Source: Clostridiales bacterium UBA4039 (lineage in GTDB: Bacteria > Bacillota > Clostridia > Lachnospirales > Vallitaleaceae). From it: a DNA stretch of 64,000 nt. The notes below the pieces were generated by a model that saw nothing but the letters and a program-made list of their open reading frames with translations, ran no database searches and was not told the origin of the DNA. A program made the position numbers and the translations under genes. Positions within the stretch are counted from its first letter, which is position 1; the number at the start of each line of letters is the position of its first letter. The DNA lies in contig DGAD01000007.1 in assembly GCA_002382805.1 (NCBI GenBank), positions 121,746 through 185,745 of the forward strand, written 5' to 3'. Below, piece after piece: positions 22,965-32,313 of this stretch.

Positions 22965-25532
22965 ATGGCAATATTAGTATGTGGTGGCGCTGGATATATA
23001 GGAAGTCATACAGTCAGAGCCTTACAAGAACAGCAAATAGAAGTAGTAGTTTATGATAATTTATATAAAGGACATCGACAAGCAGTGGATGTGGAGATTC
23101 CTTTTTATCAAGGAGATCTTCGAGATAAAGAAGCATTGCGCAAAGTCTTTTTGGAAAACACAATTGAGGGTGTTATAGATTTTGCAGCAGATTCTTTGGT
23201 AGGGGAAAGTGTCACAGAACCACTAAAGTACTATAATAATAATGTATATGGGACTCTGTCTCTTCTTGAAGTAATGCAAGAGTTTCACGTTAAGCATATC
23301 GTTTTTTCATCGACAGCAGCAACCTATGGAGAACCAGAAATTATTCCGATTTCTGAAGAAGATAAAACAGAACCAACAAATCCTTATGGAGAGACAAAAT
23401 TATCCGTTGAAAAAATGCTGAAATGGGCGGATGCGGCCTATGGGATGAAATATACCGTTTTACGCTATTTTAACGCAGCAGGGGCGCATGATAGCGGTCA
23501 GATTGGCGAGGATCATCAGCCTGAAAGCCATCTAATTCCTATTGTCTTGCAAGTAGCCCTTGGTCAGCGAGAATCGATTATGATGTTTGGCGATGATTAT
23601 GATACACCCGATGGAACCTGTGTCAGAGACTATATTCATGTAATGGATTTGGCGCAAGCGCATATTTTGGCAATGCAAAAATTACAACAAGGCGGTCAAA
23701 GCGGAACTTATAACTTAGGAAGTGGCAACGGATTTTCTGTTAAGGAAATCGTAGAAATGGCACGTGAAGTGACAAAGCATCCGATTCCGGCTAAAATAGC
23801 TGAACGACGTCCGGGAGATCCAGCAACACTCATTGCTTCATCAGATAAGGCGCGTAAAGAACTGGGGTGGAATCCACAGTACGAAGATATCCGCATGATT
23901 ATTTCCAGTGCTTGGAAGTGGCATCAGGCGCATCCAAATGGCTATGTGGCAGAAGATGTAGCAGGTGATGCAAAGATAAAAATAGATATGGAAGAACAGA
24001 TTGGGCAACATATTGAAGCGTTGCTTTGCTATGGCGTCAAACGCAAGATGATGACCACACTAGATGAACCATTGGTTCGTAATCAATTATTAGCATTGTA
24101 TGATTTAAAAAAACCAGTAGATATGGAGACAAAGACAAAGATATGGGAACAGTTCGTTGCTAAGTCTCCGCTAGATATTCTAGAGCCACTACTAGATGAT
24201 GCCGTTATGAAGGGCATGATTGGCAATACAGTGACAGAGCGTGACTTAATGGATGCAAAAATCATGGGATTATTGATGCTAAGACCGTCAGAACTTCATG
24301 CGCGCTTTGAACAGATTGCAAGAGAAGAATCGATTCAAGCAGCGACAGATGATTATTATCAATTAAGTCAAGATTCAAACTATATACGGATGGACCGTAT
24401 TCAAAAAAATGAATACTGGACAACATCCACTCCGGTTGGTGACTTGGAAATCACCATTAATCTGTCCAAGCCGGAAAAAGATCCAAAAGAGATTGCAAAA
24501 GCAAAGTCAATGCCTCAAGTTAATTACCCCAAATGTTTATTGTGTGTAGAAAATGTTGGGTTTGAAGGACATTTGAATCATCCGGGACGTGGCAACCACC
24601 GTGTACTACCTTTAACCTTAAATGGTGAACAGTGGTATTTTCAGTACTCACCTTACGTATATTATCAGGAACACTCTATTATATTCAAAGGACAGCATGA
24701 TCCGATGCGCATTACGAAAAAAACATTTAAAGGCATTATTGGGTTTTTAGATGCAATGCCTCATTACTTTATTGGATCAAATGCAGACTTGCCTATTGTT
24801 GGTGGATCGATTTTAAGTCATGATCATTATCAAGGTGGACACCATACATTCCCTATGGAAGTGGCACCAGTGATAAAAACCTTTACAATTGCTAGTGCTC
24901 TAAATGTAAAAGTTGGGGTTGTCAAGTGGCCTTTATCCGTACTTAGATTAACATCAAAAGATTCAGAGGCATTAATTACGTTAGCAGATACAGTGCTAAA
25001 AGCGTGGAGAAATTATTCAGACGAAGCATGTGAGATTCATGCATACTCTACAATCAATAAAGAGCAAGTGCCACATAATACAATTACCCCCATTGGTCGG
25101 ATCAATAATCAAGGAGAATATGAACTTGATTTAGTCCTTCGTAATAACCGAACAAATGATGCGCATCCGCTGGGGATTTTTCATCCACATAGCCACTTGC
25201 ATCATATTAAAAAGGAAAACATTGGGCTGATTGAAGTTATGGGATTAGCCGTTTTACCTGCACGATTAAAAGAAGAATTGGTTGAAGTTGAAAAAGTATT
25301 ATCAGGAAGCGTCTCAATGGATGCATTAGATAAGAACATGGAACAACATAAACCATGGATTAAGGAATTAATGCAGCTTTATGGAACAAAGTGCGAAGCG
25401 AGTGAAGCCCGTCGTATTGTTCGTGAGCATGTCGGTAAAAAGTTTGAGAAGGTACTAGAATGTGCAGGTGTCTACAAATTAGATGAACAGGGTCTAGAAG
25501 GAATAACACGGTTTGTTGAAAGTCTTAAATAG
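22965..25532 (+). CDS. GalE-GalT fusion: UDP-glucose 4-epimerase / hexose-1-phosphate uridylyltransferase
   Basis: One 855-residue frame carries two Leloir enzymes. Residues about 1-330 are a complete GalE: NAD-binding GGAGYIGSH, FSSTAATYGEP, the catalytic YGETK, and YFNAAGAH. Residues about 342-855 are a class-II GalT of full length: SHDHYQGGHH and HPHSHLHHIKKENIGLIEVMG carry the nucleotide-transfer histidines. The join is a short linker (VAEDVAGDAKIKID); the Met at codon position 23988 could be an ancestral galT start, with only a weak ribosome site before it. GalE and GalT are normally separate proteins; a fusion could channel UDP-sugar. No mutarotase gene lies nearby. A terminator follows. 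Confidence 0.93.
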   Translation: MAILVCGGAGYIGSHTVRALQEQQIEVVVYDNLYKGHRQAVDVEIPFYQGDLRDKEALRKVFLENTIEGVIDFAADSLVGESVTEPLKYYNNNVYGTLSLLEVMQEFHVKHIVFSSTAATYGEPEIIPISEEDKTEPTNPYGETKLSVEKMLKWADAAYGMKYTVLRYFNAAGAHDSGQIGEDHQPESHLIPIVLQVALGQRESIMMFGDDYDTPDGTCVRDYIHVMDLAQAHILAMQKLQQGGQSGTYNLGSGNGFSVKEIVEMAREVTKHPIPAKIAERRPGDPATLIASSDKARKELGWNPQYEDIRMIISSAWKWHQAHPNGYVAEDVAGDAKIKIDMEEQIGQHIEALLCYGVKRKMMTTLDEPLVRNQLLALYDLKKPVDMETKTKIWEQFVAKSPLDILEPLLDDAVMKGMIGNTVTERDLMDAKIMGLLMLRPSELHARFEQIAREESIQAATDDYYQLSQDSNYIRMDRIQKNEYWTTSTPVGDLEITINLSKPEKDPKEIAKAKSMPQVNYPKCLLCVENVGFEGHLNHPGRGNHRVLPLTLNGEQWYFQYSPYVYYQEHSIIFKGQHDPMRITKKTFKGIIGFLDAMPHYFIGSNADLPIVGGSILSHDHYQGGHHTFPMEVAPVIKTFTIASALNVKVGVVKWPLSVLRLTSKDSEALITLADTVLKAWRNYSDEACEIHAYSTINKEQVPHNTITPIGRINNQGEYELDLVLRNNRTNDAHPLGIFHPHSHLHHIKKENIGLIEVMGLAVLPARLKEELVEVEKVLSGSVSMDALDKNMEQHKPWIKELMQLYGTKCEASEARRIVREHVGKKFEKVLECAGVYKLDEQGLEGITRFVESLK

Positions 25533-25551
25533 ATAAAGCGAAGGTTTTTGT

Positions 25552-25581
25552 AGGAGAAGTCGTTGACTTCTCCTGTTTTTT
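25552..25581 (+). terminator. Terminator of the galactose operon
   Basis: AGGAGAAGTC and GACTTCTCCT form a perfect 10-bp stem around GTT, followed by a G-interrupted T run. Confidence 0.92.
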
Positions 25582-25711
25582 GTATCACAATAAATGCGAT
25601 GGAATCTAAGGAAGTCATCCATGTAGAGGTCGTCATGTAATGACAAGCAAATTTCTGATTGTGCTAAATGACTAAAAAAAGATGGAAAAATTAGTAATAA
25701 AGACGATGGAC

Positions 25712-25750
25712 AAGGAAGTTGAAGGAATTATTACCTAAATCGACTTCCTT
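25712..25750 (+). other. Hairpin in the gap before the M23 peptidase gene
   Basis: AAGGAAGTTGA and TCGACTTCCTT form an 11-bp stem with one G-T pair and a loop of about 17 bases. No clean T tract follows. The 362-base gap 25533-25894 otherwise holds the galactose terminator, a promoter and a WalR-box-like site; no gene was seen. Confidence 0.4.
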
Positions 25751-25753
25751 ATC

Positions 25754-25782
25754 TTTACATTAATCATAATCTATGCTAATAT
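25754..25782 (+). promoter_or_regulatory. Promoter for the M23 peptidase gene
   Basis: TTTACA (25754-25759) and TAATAT (25777-25782) with a 17-base spacer and an extended TG before the -10. The leader is about 100 bases. Confidence 0.55.
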
Positions 25783-25793
25783 GATATAGGAAT

Positions 25794-25810
25794 GTTACAG
25801 AAATATTACA
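25794..25810 (-). promoter_or_regulatory. WalR (YycF) box
   Basis: Read on the minus strand the site is TGTAAT-ATTTC-TGTAAC, an exact fit to the known WalR consensus TGT(A/T)A(A/T/C)-N5-TGT(A/T)A(A/T/C). It lies just after the predicted start of the M23 peptidase transcript and about 1.8 kb from walR itself. A matching box lies at 30177-30193. Confidence 0.65.
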
Positions 25811-25894
25811 AACATGACTTAAGCATAATGACAACAATTGAATATACACGTATAACACGAAATAAATACTACTATGAAGCATGGAGGATAACAT

Positions 25895-27502
25895 ATGTAC
25901 GGAGTCCCGAAATTTAGAGAGAACTTCTTTATGAAATATAAAAAAGAAGTTTTTTTATCGGTAGGTGCATTTTTAACGATTGCAACAGTTGTTCAATTTT
26001 CACCTAAACAAGATATGTTAAGTGTTCAAACCATTGATGAAAATGGTGTTACGATAGAGCAAGAAGCCCCGATTATTGGGTACCAAGTTGTTTATAATGG
26101 AAAAGAGTTAGGGGTTGTAGCTCAAGAAGAAGATATTGAAGCGTTGTTAGGCATTGCATATGATGGATTAGTCCAAGAGCTTGGCTATGATCCGGAAATT
26201 GTACCGGAACCTGCATTAATACCGGTTCGAGAAGGCATGCTGACATTAGATACCAAAACAATTGCCTTAGGCTTACAAGAAGAACTGTATAACAGTTTGG
26301 ATGTCATCAAACAAAAAGGTTATGTAATGCGAATAGGAGATGACTTTACAGTTGTTCTAGAAAGTGAACAGGCAGTTAAAGAAGTATTGGAAAATGCGCA
26401 GCGTCATTTTATTAAGACCGATGTTGCATTAGAGATTGATTTAGACCTTAATGAATATAATTCGATGGTATTAACACCCAAAGTACTTATGAAAGACATG
26501 TCAAGTGAATCGATGGCATTAGTTACAGCTGGACAGGGCGAGACGGATGAACAGAGTGATGAGGCAGCTACACCTGAAAGCCAAGGCAAGATGGTGGCAG
26601 TAGAGTTCTCAGAAGATATCGCCGTCGTAGAAACGTATATTAATCCTAATGACATTGTAGATGTTGAAATGGCAACAGGGTTAATTACAAAAGAAAATGA
26701 AAAAGCAAAAATGTATTCTATTCAACCAGGAGATAGTCCTTCGGTTATTGCGAGTGCAAATGATATGAAGCTAAGTGAGCTTTATGCATTAAATCCAGGG
26801 TTAAAGGAAAAAGAGCGAAGCATCCAAATAGGGGATGAAGTCGTTGTTATGGTTCCTGAACCGGAGATTAAAGTTGAAACCAAAGTAGAAGTAATCTATA
26901 CAGAGCCTATTGCACGTGATGTGGTCTATCAAAAAGATCCAGATGTGTACATTGGAAGTGAAAAGGTTATTGATAATGGTAGCGATGGTACAGTTGAGAT
27001 TACGGCTTTAGTGACGCAAATCAACGGAACTGAAGATTCAAGAGAGATTATTGGAAAAAAGGTTATTAAAGAACCACAAGATAAAATTGTATCAAAAGGA
27101 TCAAAACCATTTCCTGTAAAAGGAGCGACTGGAAGTTATATGTTCCCGGTATCTGGATATAGAATTTCTTCGCCATATGGACGACGTTGGGGTTCATTCC
27201 ACCATGGAGTTGACTTAGCAGTATCCTATGGAACGGAGATCGTTGCGGCAGATGGCGGAACCGTTATTTTTGCAGGTTGGAAGAGTAGTACGTATGGATA
27301 TTTTGTTGAGATTGACCATGGGGATGGTGTTACGACGAGATATGCACATGCAAGTAAGGTTACTGCAAAGGTTGGACAAGAAGTTGCGCAGGGTCAAAAA
27401 ATTGCAGAAGTGGGCAGTACCGGACGAAGTACCGGACCACACGTCCACTTTGAGATTCGATTTGACGGGACGACAGCAAATCCAATCAACTATTTGGAGT
27501 AA
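25895..27502 (+). CDS. Exported M23-family peptidoglycan endopeptidase with LysM and G5 domains
   Basis: A 535-residue protein with an N-terminal membrane or signal segment (about residues 18-37). Residues about 269-312 resemble a LysM wall-binding repeat (YSIQPGDSPSVIASANDM...LYALNPG). A G5-like region follows (about 320-400). The C-terminal M23 domain has the zinc ligands in FHHGVDLAV and HVHFEIR. M23 enzymes cut peptide cross-links in peptidoglycan. GGAGG precedes the ATG. It sits directly upstream of walR, and a WalR box in its leader region supports membership of that regulon. The length and domain order are typical of clostridial wall hydrolases. Confidence 0.93.
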   Translation: MYGVPKFRENFFMKYKKEVFLSVGAFLTIATVVQFSPKQDMLSVQTIDENGVTIEQEAPIIGYQVVYNGKELGVVAQEEDIEALLGIAYDGLVQELGYDPEIVPEPALIPVREGMLTLDTKTIALGLQEELYNSLDVIKQKGYVMRIGDDFTVVLESEQAVKEVLENAQRHFIKTDVALEIDLDLNEYNSMVLTPKVLMKDMSSESMALVTAGQGETDEQSDEAATPESQGKMVAVEFSEDIAVVETYINPNDIVDVEMATGLITKENEKAKMYSIQPGDSPSVIASANDMKLSELYALNPGLKEKERSIQIGDEVVVMVPEPEIKVETKVEVIYTEPIARDVVYQKDPDVYIGSEKVIDNGSDGTVEITALVTQINGTEDSREIIGKKVIKEPQDKIVSKGSKPFPVKGATGSYMFPVSGYRISSPYGRRWGSFHHGVDLAVSYGTEIVAADGGTVIFAGWKSSTYGYFVEIDHGDGVTTRYAHASKVTAKVGQEVAQGQKIAEVGSTGRSTGPHVHFEIRFDGTTANPINYLE

Positions 27503-27540
27503 ACCACTTGGGCTAAGCAAATATCAATAAAAGGGATTAA

Positions 27541-27572
27541 ACAAAAGCGTCGATATTCGACGCTTTTGTTTT
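27541..27572 (+). terminator. Terminator after the M23 peptidase gene
   Basis: ACAAAAGCGTCG and CGACGCTTTTGT form a perfect 12-bp stem around ATATT, followed by T residues. Confidence 0.92.
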
Positions 27573-27597
27573 GCACTATATGACGCGATAAACCCTC

Positions 27598-27626
27598 TTG
27601 TGGTTTGAGATGAAGTTTGATATGAT
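27598..27626 (+). promoter_or_regulatory. Promoter for walRK
   Basis: TTGTGG (27598-27603) and TATGAT (27621-27626) with a 17-base spacer; the walR ribosome site follows about 15 bases later. No WalR box was seen within this promoter. Confidence 0.65.
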
Positions 27627-27656
27627 ATTAAAAGAATGGAGAGGAGACAATCGGAT

Positions 27657-28352
27657 ATGAGTGAAAAAATATTAGTTGTAGATGATGAACACGCAATTGT
27701 AGATATATTAAAGTTCAATCTTGAAAAAGAAGGGTATCATGTAGTAACTGCATATAATGGAGAAGAGGGATTAAGCGTCTTTAATGAAGAGGCGCCGGAT
27801 TTATTGTTGCTGGATATTATGATGCCTGTTATGGATGGATTGACATTATGCAAGAAAATCCGTGAAAGTTCGAATGTCCCTATTATTATGCTAACAGCAA
27901 GGGCAGAAGAAGTGGATAAAATTCTTGGGTTGGAATTTGGTGCAGACGATTACATGACCAAGCCTTTTGGTGTGCGTGAACTCATAGCAAGAGTTAAAGC
28001 AAACCTTCGCCGAATAGGCATGAATTTGAAAATGGAAAAAGAAGAAAAGCACGATATACTCAAATTTGATGGTATGGTTATTGACATGACCCAGTATGAA
28101 GTCAATAAGAACGGACAAATTATTGAGTTAACGGTTCGTGAATATGAACTGCTTAAATTTTTGGCATCCCAAAAGCAACAGATTTTTTCAAGAGAACAGC
28201 TGTTAGAGCAAGTGTGGGGATATGAATATTATGGGGATGTAAGAACAGTGGATGTTACCGTTCGACGATTGCGTGAAAAAATCGAGGATGAACCGAGTAA
28301 TCCAAGATTTATCATTACGAAGCGCGGTATCGGATATTACTTTAAAGACTAA
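27657..28352 (+). CDS. walR: WalR/YycF-type response regulator
   Basis: A 231-residue OmpR-family regulator. The receiver domain has the acidic pair DD at 9-10, phospho-acceptor Asp53 in LLDIMMPVMDG, and KPFGVRELIARVKANLRR at its end. The C-terminal winged helix has VREYELLKFLASQ, EQVWGYEYYGDVRTVDV and a final TKRGIGYYF. WalR controls wall-hydrolase genes in Firmicutes. The ATG at 27657 follows GGAGAGGAG; a frame from 27636 would start at the ribosome site. walK follows 42 bases later, then yycH and yycI, which is the arrangement diagnostic for WalR. Confidence 0.93.
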   Translation: MSEKILVVDDEHAIVDILKFNLEKEGYHVVTAYNGEEGLSVFNEEAPDLLLLDIMMPVMDGLTLCKKIRESSNVPIIMLTARAEEVDKILGLEFGADDYMTKPFGVRELIARVKANLRRIGMNLKMEKEEKHDILKFDGMVIDMTQYEVNKNGQIIELTVREYELLKFLASQKQQIFSREQLLEQVWGYEYYGDVRTVDVTVRRLREKIEDEPSNPRFIITKRGIGYYFKD

Positions 28353-28394
28353 TAGTTAAGATGTGAAGTTAAATCTTAAATAGGTGGAAAACTT

Positions 28395-30167
28395 ATGACG
28401 CGAAGTATTAAATGGCGCATGGTCAGTATTTTTGTCCTTTTAGTGGTCATCGTAATGATTATATCAGGAATGCTGATTGTCTATCAAACAAAAAATTATG
28501 AATATAATATTATTCGAGAAGAACTTGTAGCTACGGCGAACTCAGTATATTCTTCAGTCATCATTGATTTGCCTTCCAGTGAAATAGAAGGTCATATCAT
28601 AGAGATGATTGAAGAGCAATCTGTATTACTTAAAGGCAGAGTCTATTTGCTGGATGAAAAAGGCGGAATTGTATATACCCAAGCGGTATCAACAGAAGAG
28701 CAACGTTTTAATACGGCACAGGTCATGGCAGCTCTTACCAACTCCCAGATTGAAGAACTGGACGAAGTACATCTGTCTAAAGATTCAACAACATACTTAG
28801 GCTATGCGCGTCCCATTATTAAGAACAATAATGTCATATATGTGATTTATGTTTTAGCATCAACGGCGCAGGTTCAAGATAAAGTATCAGCAATGGCAAG
28901 TGTTATTGCGCTGGCTGTTTTGATGGCTATTATTTTATCCGTTATTTTGGCGTTTTTATTTTCAGCATTTTTGACGAAACCCATTATAGCGTTGACAAAA
29001 AAAGCTAGAGAAATGTCAAAAGGGGAGTTAAAAAACCCGATTGAAGTGTATTCAGATGATGAGATTGGTGAACTGACAACGAACTTTAACCGGATGGCTT
29101 TTTCACTCAATGAGACGTTGGCACAAATCGCTAGTGAAAAAAACAAAATGGAAACAGTGATAACCCATATGACAGATGGGATTTTAGTGTTTGATAATTT
29201 TGGTATACTTATACATTATAATCCGGCTTCGATTCGAATGCTCAAAATAAAAAATGCATTATCCTTTAATGATATTTTTGGAACAAAACTTAAGATATCT
29301 TTTGAAAAAGTCTTAAGTGATGTTGAAACCAAACAAAGAAAACTAACAGTAACATTGGATGAAGCCTATTATAGTATTGACTTTGCCAAGTATATTGATA
29401 CCGATGGGATTATTCAAGGGGTTATTTGTGTTATTCAAGATATTACAGAACATAAGAAGCTTGAAAAAATGCAAAAGGAATTTGTGGCAAATGTTAGCCA
29501 TGAGCTAAGGACACCCCTTACAACGATTAAAAGCTATGCTGAGACGCTGTTAGAAGGTGCGCTTGAAGACTTAGAAGTAGCAGAACGTTTTCTTGGTGTT
29601 ATCAATAAAGAAAGTGATCGAATGACGAATCTAGTTCAAGACTTGTTGGAGTTATCTAAACTGGATAGTCAAAAAACGAGCTTTAACCGTAGTGAAATCA
29701 ATTTGGCTCATTTGCTCCAAACGATTGCCAAAAACTATGAGATACATGTAAAAAAGAAAAATCAACATTTGGATTGTCAGATTATGGAAGAGGATGCGCA
29801 GATATTAGGTGATGCGAATCGAATTGAACAAGTTATCAAAAATATTTTATCCAATGCAGTTAAATATAGTCCGGAAGGGGCAGATGTTCAAGTTCGATTA
29901 ATTAATGATGGGGTTTATTATGTCATTGAGATACGCGATACAGGAATGGGAATTCCACAAGAAGATCTGGAACATATTTTTGATCGGTTCTATCGGGTAG
30001 ATAAGGCTAGATCACGAGCTATGGGTGGTACCGGATTAGGATTGGCGATTGCAAAAGAGATTATGGAACTCCACAAAGGATGGATTAAGGTCGAATCGGA
30101 AGTCGAAAAAGGCACATGTTTTTACTTGTATTTTTTAATGCATAAAAAGGAAAATGACACGCAATAG
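28395..30167 (+). CDS. walK: WalK/YycG-type sensor histidine kinase
   Basis: A 590-residue membrane kinase. Membrane helices near residues 10-30 and 165-195 flank an extracytoplasmic sensor of about 135 residues. A HAMP segment follows, then a PAS domain (about 245-355), HisKA with His369 in NVSHELRTP, and HATPase_c with N-box ILSNAVKYSPEG, G1 DTGMGI and G2 GGTGLGLAI. WalK phosphorylates WalR in response to wall state. GGTGG precedes the ATG. Domain order matches Bacillus WalK. Confidence 0.94.
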   Translation: MTRSIKWRMVSIFVLLVVIVMIISGMLIVYQTKNYEYNIIREELVATANSVYSSVIIDLPSSEIEGHIIEMIEEQSVLLKGRVYLLDEKGGIVYTQAVSTEEQRFNTAQVMAALTNSQIEELDEVHLSKDSTTYLGYARPIIKNNNVIYVIYVLASTAQVQDKVSAMASVIALAVLMAIILSVILAFLFSAFLTKPIIALTKKAREMSKGELKNPIEVYSDDEIGELTTNFNRMAFSLNETLAQIASEKNKMETVITHMTDGILVFDNFGILIHYNPASIRMLKIKNALSFNDIFGTKLKISFEKVLSDVETKQRKLTVTLDEAYYSIDFAKYIDTDGIIQGVICVIQDITEHKKLEKMQKEFVANVSHELRTPLTTIKSYAETLLEGALEDLEVAERFLGVINKESDRMTNLVQDLLELSKLDSQKTSFNRSEINLAHLLQTIAKNYEIHVKKKNQHLDCQIMEEDAQILGDANRIEQVIKNILSNAVKYSPEGADVQVRLINDGVYYVIEIRDTGMGIPQEDLEHIFDRFYRVDKARSRAMGGTGLGLAIAKEIMELHKGWIKVESEVEKGTCFYLYFLMHKKENDTQ

Positions 30168-30176
30168 TTACGTTGT

Positions 30177-30209
30177 TGTAACATGGCTGTAATATTGAGT
30201 TGGTATACT
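30177..30209 (+). promoter_or_regulatory. WalR box and -10 for the gene after walK
   Basis: TGTAAC-ATGGC-TGTAAT (30177-30193) matches the WalR consensus exactly. A TATACT -10 lies at 30204-30209; the region where a -35 would fall is occupied by the box and has no sigma-A consensus, which fits activator-dependent transcription. Confidence 0.65.
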
Positions 30210-30251
30210 TATATTCAGTGGAAAATGCCAAATTTGAAGGAGGAAGCATCA

Positions 30252-30884
30252 ATGAAAAAGTTTATAGGAATCATCATCTTATTTTCATTAATAAACCTTT
30301 TCAGCGGGGTGCTGTATGCTCAAGATGCGCACATTGATGATGGTCAATCGATGTTGGGCCTTTCAGATGAAGGACTTGCTATCTTGGCAGAACAATTTGA
30401 AACCGAATATTTAGCAACACAAAAAGCACGTCAAATTGAAGAACGGGCTGAAGGAGCAACACCAACACCTTATAATATTATTGGTAATTTAAAGCTTGAT
30501 GTCGAGTTTGCGCGTATGCGTATGACAACGTTTTCGGATACAAAGACTTTTTTTGGTCAAGCGGATGCAGGAACCCAAGTAGGAATTACAGTTTTTAGCA
30601 TTAATGCATTAGAAGAAGTTCAAGTGAATGGACAAAAGTCTATTGAAGTAGGTAAGTCCAAATTATTCAACGAATCTATTAATTTATCGAATATTGGTGA
30701 TAATTATATACTTATTGTTTCTAGAGATGCACAAAAACAGAATGTGAAATATGGCGTATATAATATTGTACGTTTGGAAGAAGAAAAGAAAGTGGAACTT
30801 GAAAATGTCAAGATTGATTTTTTTGACAATACGCCAGAAGCTAGCAATACTTCATTTTTTGAACAGCTTAATCAAACACGTTAG
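30252..30884 (+). CDS. Exported protein of unknown function between walK and yycH
   Basis: A 210-residue protein with a signal peptide-like start (MKKFIGIIILFSLINLFSGV, cleavage plausible after LYAQ). The mature part has an acidic helical segment, a Thr-Pro linker (ATPTPYN) and about 100 residues of beta-rich sequence. No family recognised. The ATG at 30252 follows AAGGAGG; a start at 30183 would fall inside the WalR box. Its position inside the walRK-yycHI set and the WalR box in front suggest a wall-related role, which is inference. Confidence 0.75.
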   Translation: MKKFIGIIILFSLINLFSGVLYAQDAHIDDGQSMLGLSDEGLAILAEQFETEYLATQKARQIEERAEGATPTPYNIIGNLKLDVEFARMRMTTFSDTKTFFGQADAGTQVGITVFSINALEEVQVNGQKSIEVGKSKLFNESINLSNIGDNYILIVSRDAQKQNVKYGVYNIVRLEEEKKVELENVKIDFFDNTPEASNTSFFEQLNQTR

Positions 30885-30912
30885 TTGGAAGTTGCGGTAG
30901 AAGGGATGTTCT

Positions 30913-32313
30913 ATGTTTAAAGTGTATTTTAAAAGTGTGTTACTTATTATATTAGTTTTTTTAAGCATATATCAAACGGCCATGTTATGGTTTGACTACC
31001 CGTCAAATCGTAACTTTTTTTATAGTTTGGTCAATGATGAACAAGCGGTTGTTAATGAAAGTAATGAGATGCATGATGATTTGTTTTTCCCGGAAAAAAT
31101 ATCTGTTTTTTATGGGGATGGAAGTAAAACCTATGGGGTTATGAGCTTATCGCAAAGTGACAGCTTGAATTTAGTTGATGATAGTATCAAAGTTGTTTTT
31201 GACTCCTTTGATATCGGTGTACTGGATAATAAGCAGATAGATATATCGGAACTTTGGGATCGCTCACATGTACTGATTGATTTGCCCTACTCCATTACCA
31301 GTGAATTATTAAAAAAAGAATTGAACATAAAAAGCAAGTGGATTGATGATACGTTTAGCTTTGAACGCATATATATCTTTCCGGAACAAGAAATTGATGC
31401 CTATCAAGCAGAACAAAGTATGTATAAAGGGATTCGAATTGTTTTTGCCGACCGAAAATTAACGCAGTTAAGGTCGGTCAACGTCCAAGATGAGCGGATG
31501 CAACTTTTAAATGATAGCTTGATTTTATATATTGATACACTTGAAGAAGAACAAAACCATATGTTTTTCTCGACAAAAGAGCAAGGATTAGATATTTTTG
31601 AGGAAGATGTATTGGTTCCGGTAAATGGACAAGCCTTTAACCTGCTGAGCAACCTGTATGGGGATATGTACTTTTACGAAGGTGATAAGCGGGATGATGA
31701 ACAGCTCGAACGCTTTGTGAGTTACTTTTTTGTAAACCCAAAAAGCACATGGAAAACCAATAATGTCAATGAAGTACGTTTTGGTGATTTGGAGTCGGTT
31801 GTCCGTTACACCGATAGTGGACTGTTTGAGTATCAATTGAATTATGAAGTTGAAAATCCGGAGACAACATTATCTCGTAGTTTACGGGTAGCTAATGACT
31901 TTTTAACCAAAGATCGCTTGCTTAATCAGATCGAATATGCTTTGGATGATTTTGAGCGGCGAGGCAGTGAGATTGTGTTATATTATAATTATAAGTATAG
32001 AAATGTTCCTCTGATTTTTAATGATCTAAGTGCCTATTCTATGAAGCATCCCATGGAGATTGTCGTCTCGGGTAATACAGTGACAAAGTATCGTCGAATC
32101 ATGTGGAAAAGCCAAGAAGTTGTGGTGCAGGGAAGCGCATTTGAAGTTCGCTTTCAAAAGCCGATTGATGATTTGTTGTTAATTGATGCGATTCAGCCAT
32201 TAAAGTTATCGGATATGTACTTAGGTTATCGTATTGACAATGTAAGTGATGGTGCCTATTTGACTTGGATTCTTGAAAATGAAGAAGAGAGGTATTACGT
32301 TGAATTGGAATAA
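30913..32313 (+). CDS. yycH: WalK regulator YycH-like protein
   Basis: A 466-residue protein with one N-terminal membrane helix (about residues 7-25) and a large outer domain. The start (FKVYFKSVLLIILVFLSIYQTAMLWFDYP) and length resemble YycH of Bacilli, which with YycI controls WalK at the membrane. Sequence motifs in this family are weak, so the call rests on position after walRK, topology and the YycI-like partner downstream. The next gene starts inside its 3' end. Confidence 0.75.
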   Translation: MFKVYFKSVLLIILVFLSIYQTAMLWFDYPSNRNFFYSLVNDEQAVVNESNEMHDDLFFPEKISVFYGDGSKTYGVMSLSQSDSLNLVDDSIKVVFDSFDIGVLDNKQIDISELWDRSHVLIDLPYSITSELLKKELNIKSKWIDDTFSFERIYIFPEQEIDAYQAEQSMYKGIRIVFADRKLTQLRSVNVQDERMQLLNDSLILYIDTLEEEQNHMFFSTKEQGLDIFEEDVLVPVNGQAFNLLSNLYGDMYFYEGDKRDDEQLERFVSYFFVNPKSTWKTNNVNEVRFGDLESVVRYTDSGLFEYQLNYEVENPETTLSRSLRVANDFLTKDRLLNQIEYALDDFERRGSEIVLYYNYKYRNVPLIFNDLSAYSMKHPMEIVVSGNTVTKYRRIMWKSQEVVVQGSAFEVRFQKPIDDLLLIDAIQPLKLSDMYLGYRIDNVSDGAYLTWILENEEERYYVELE

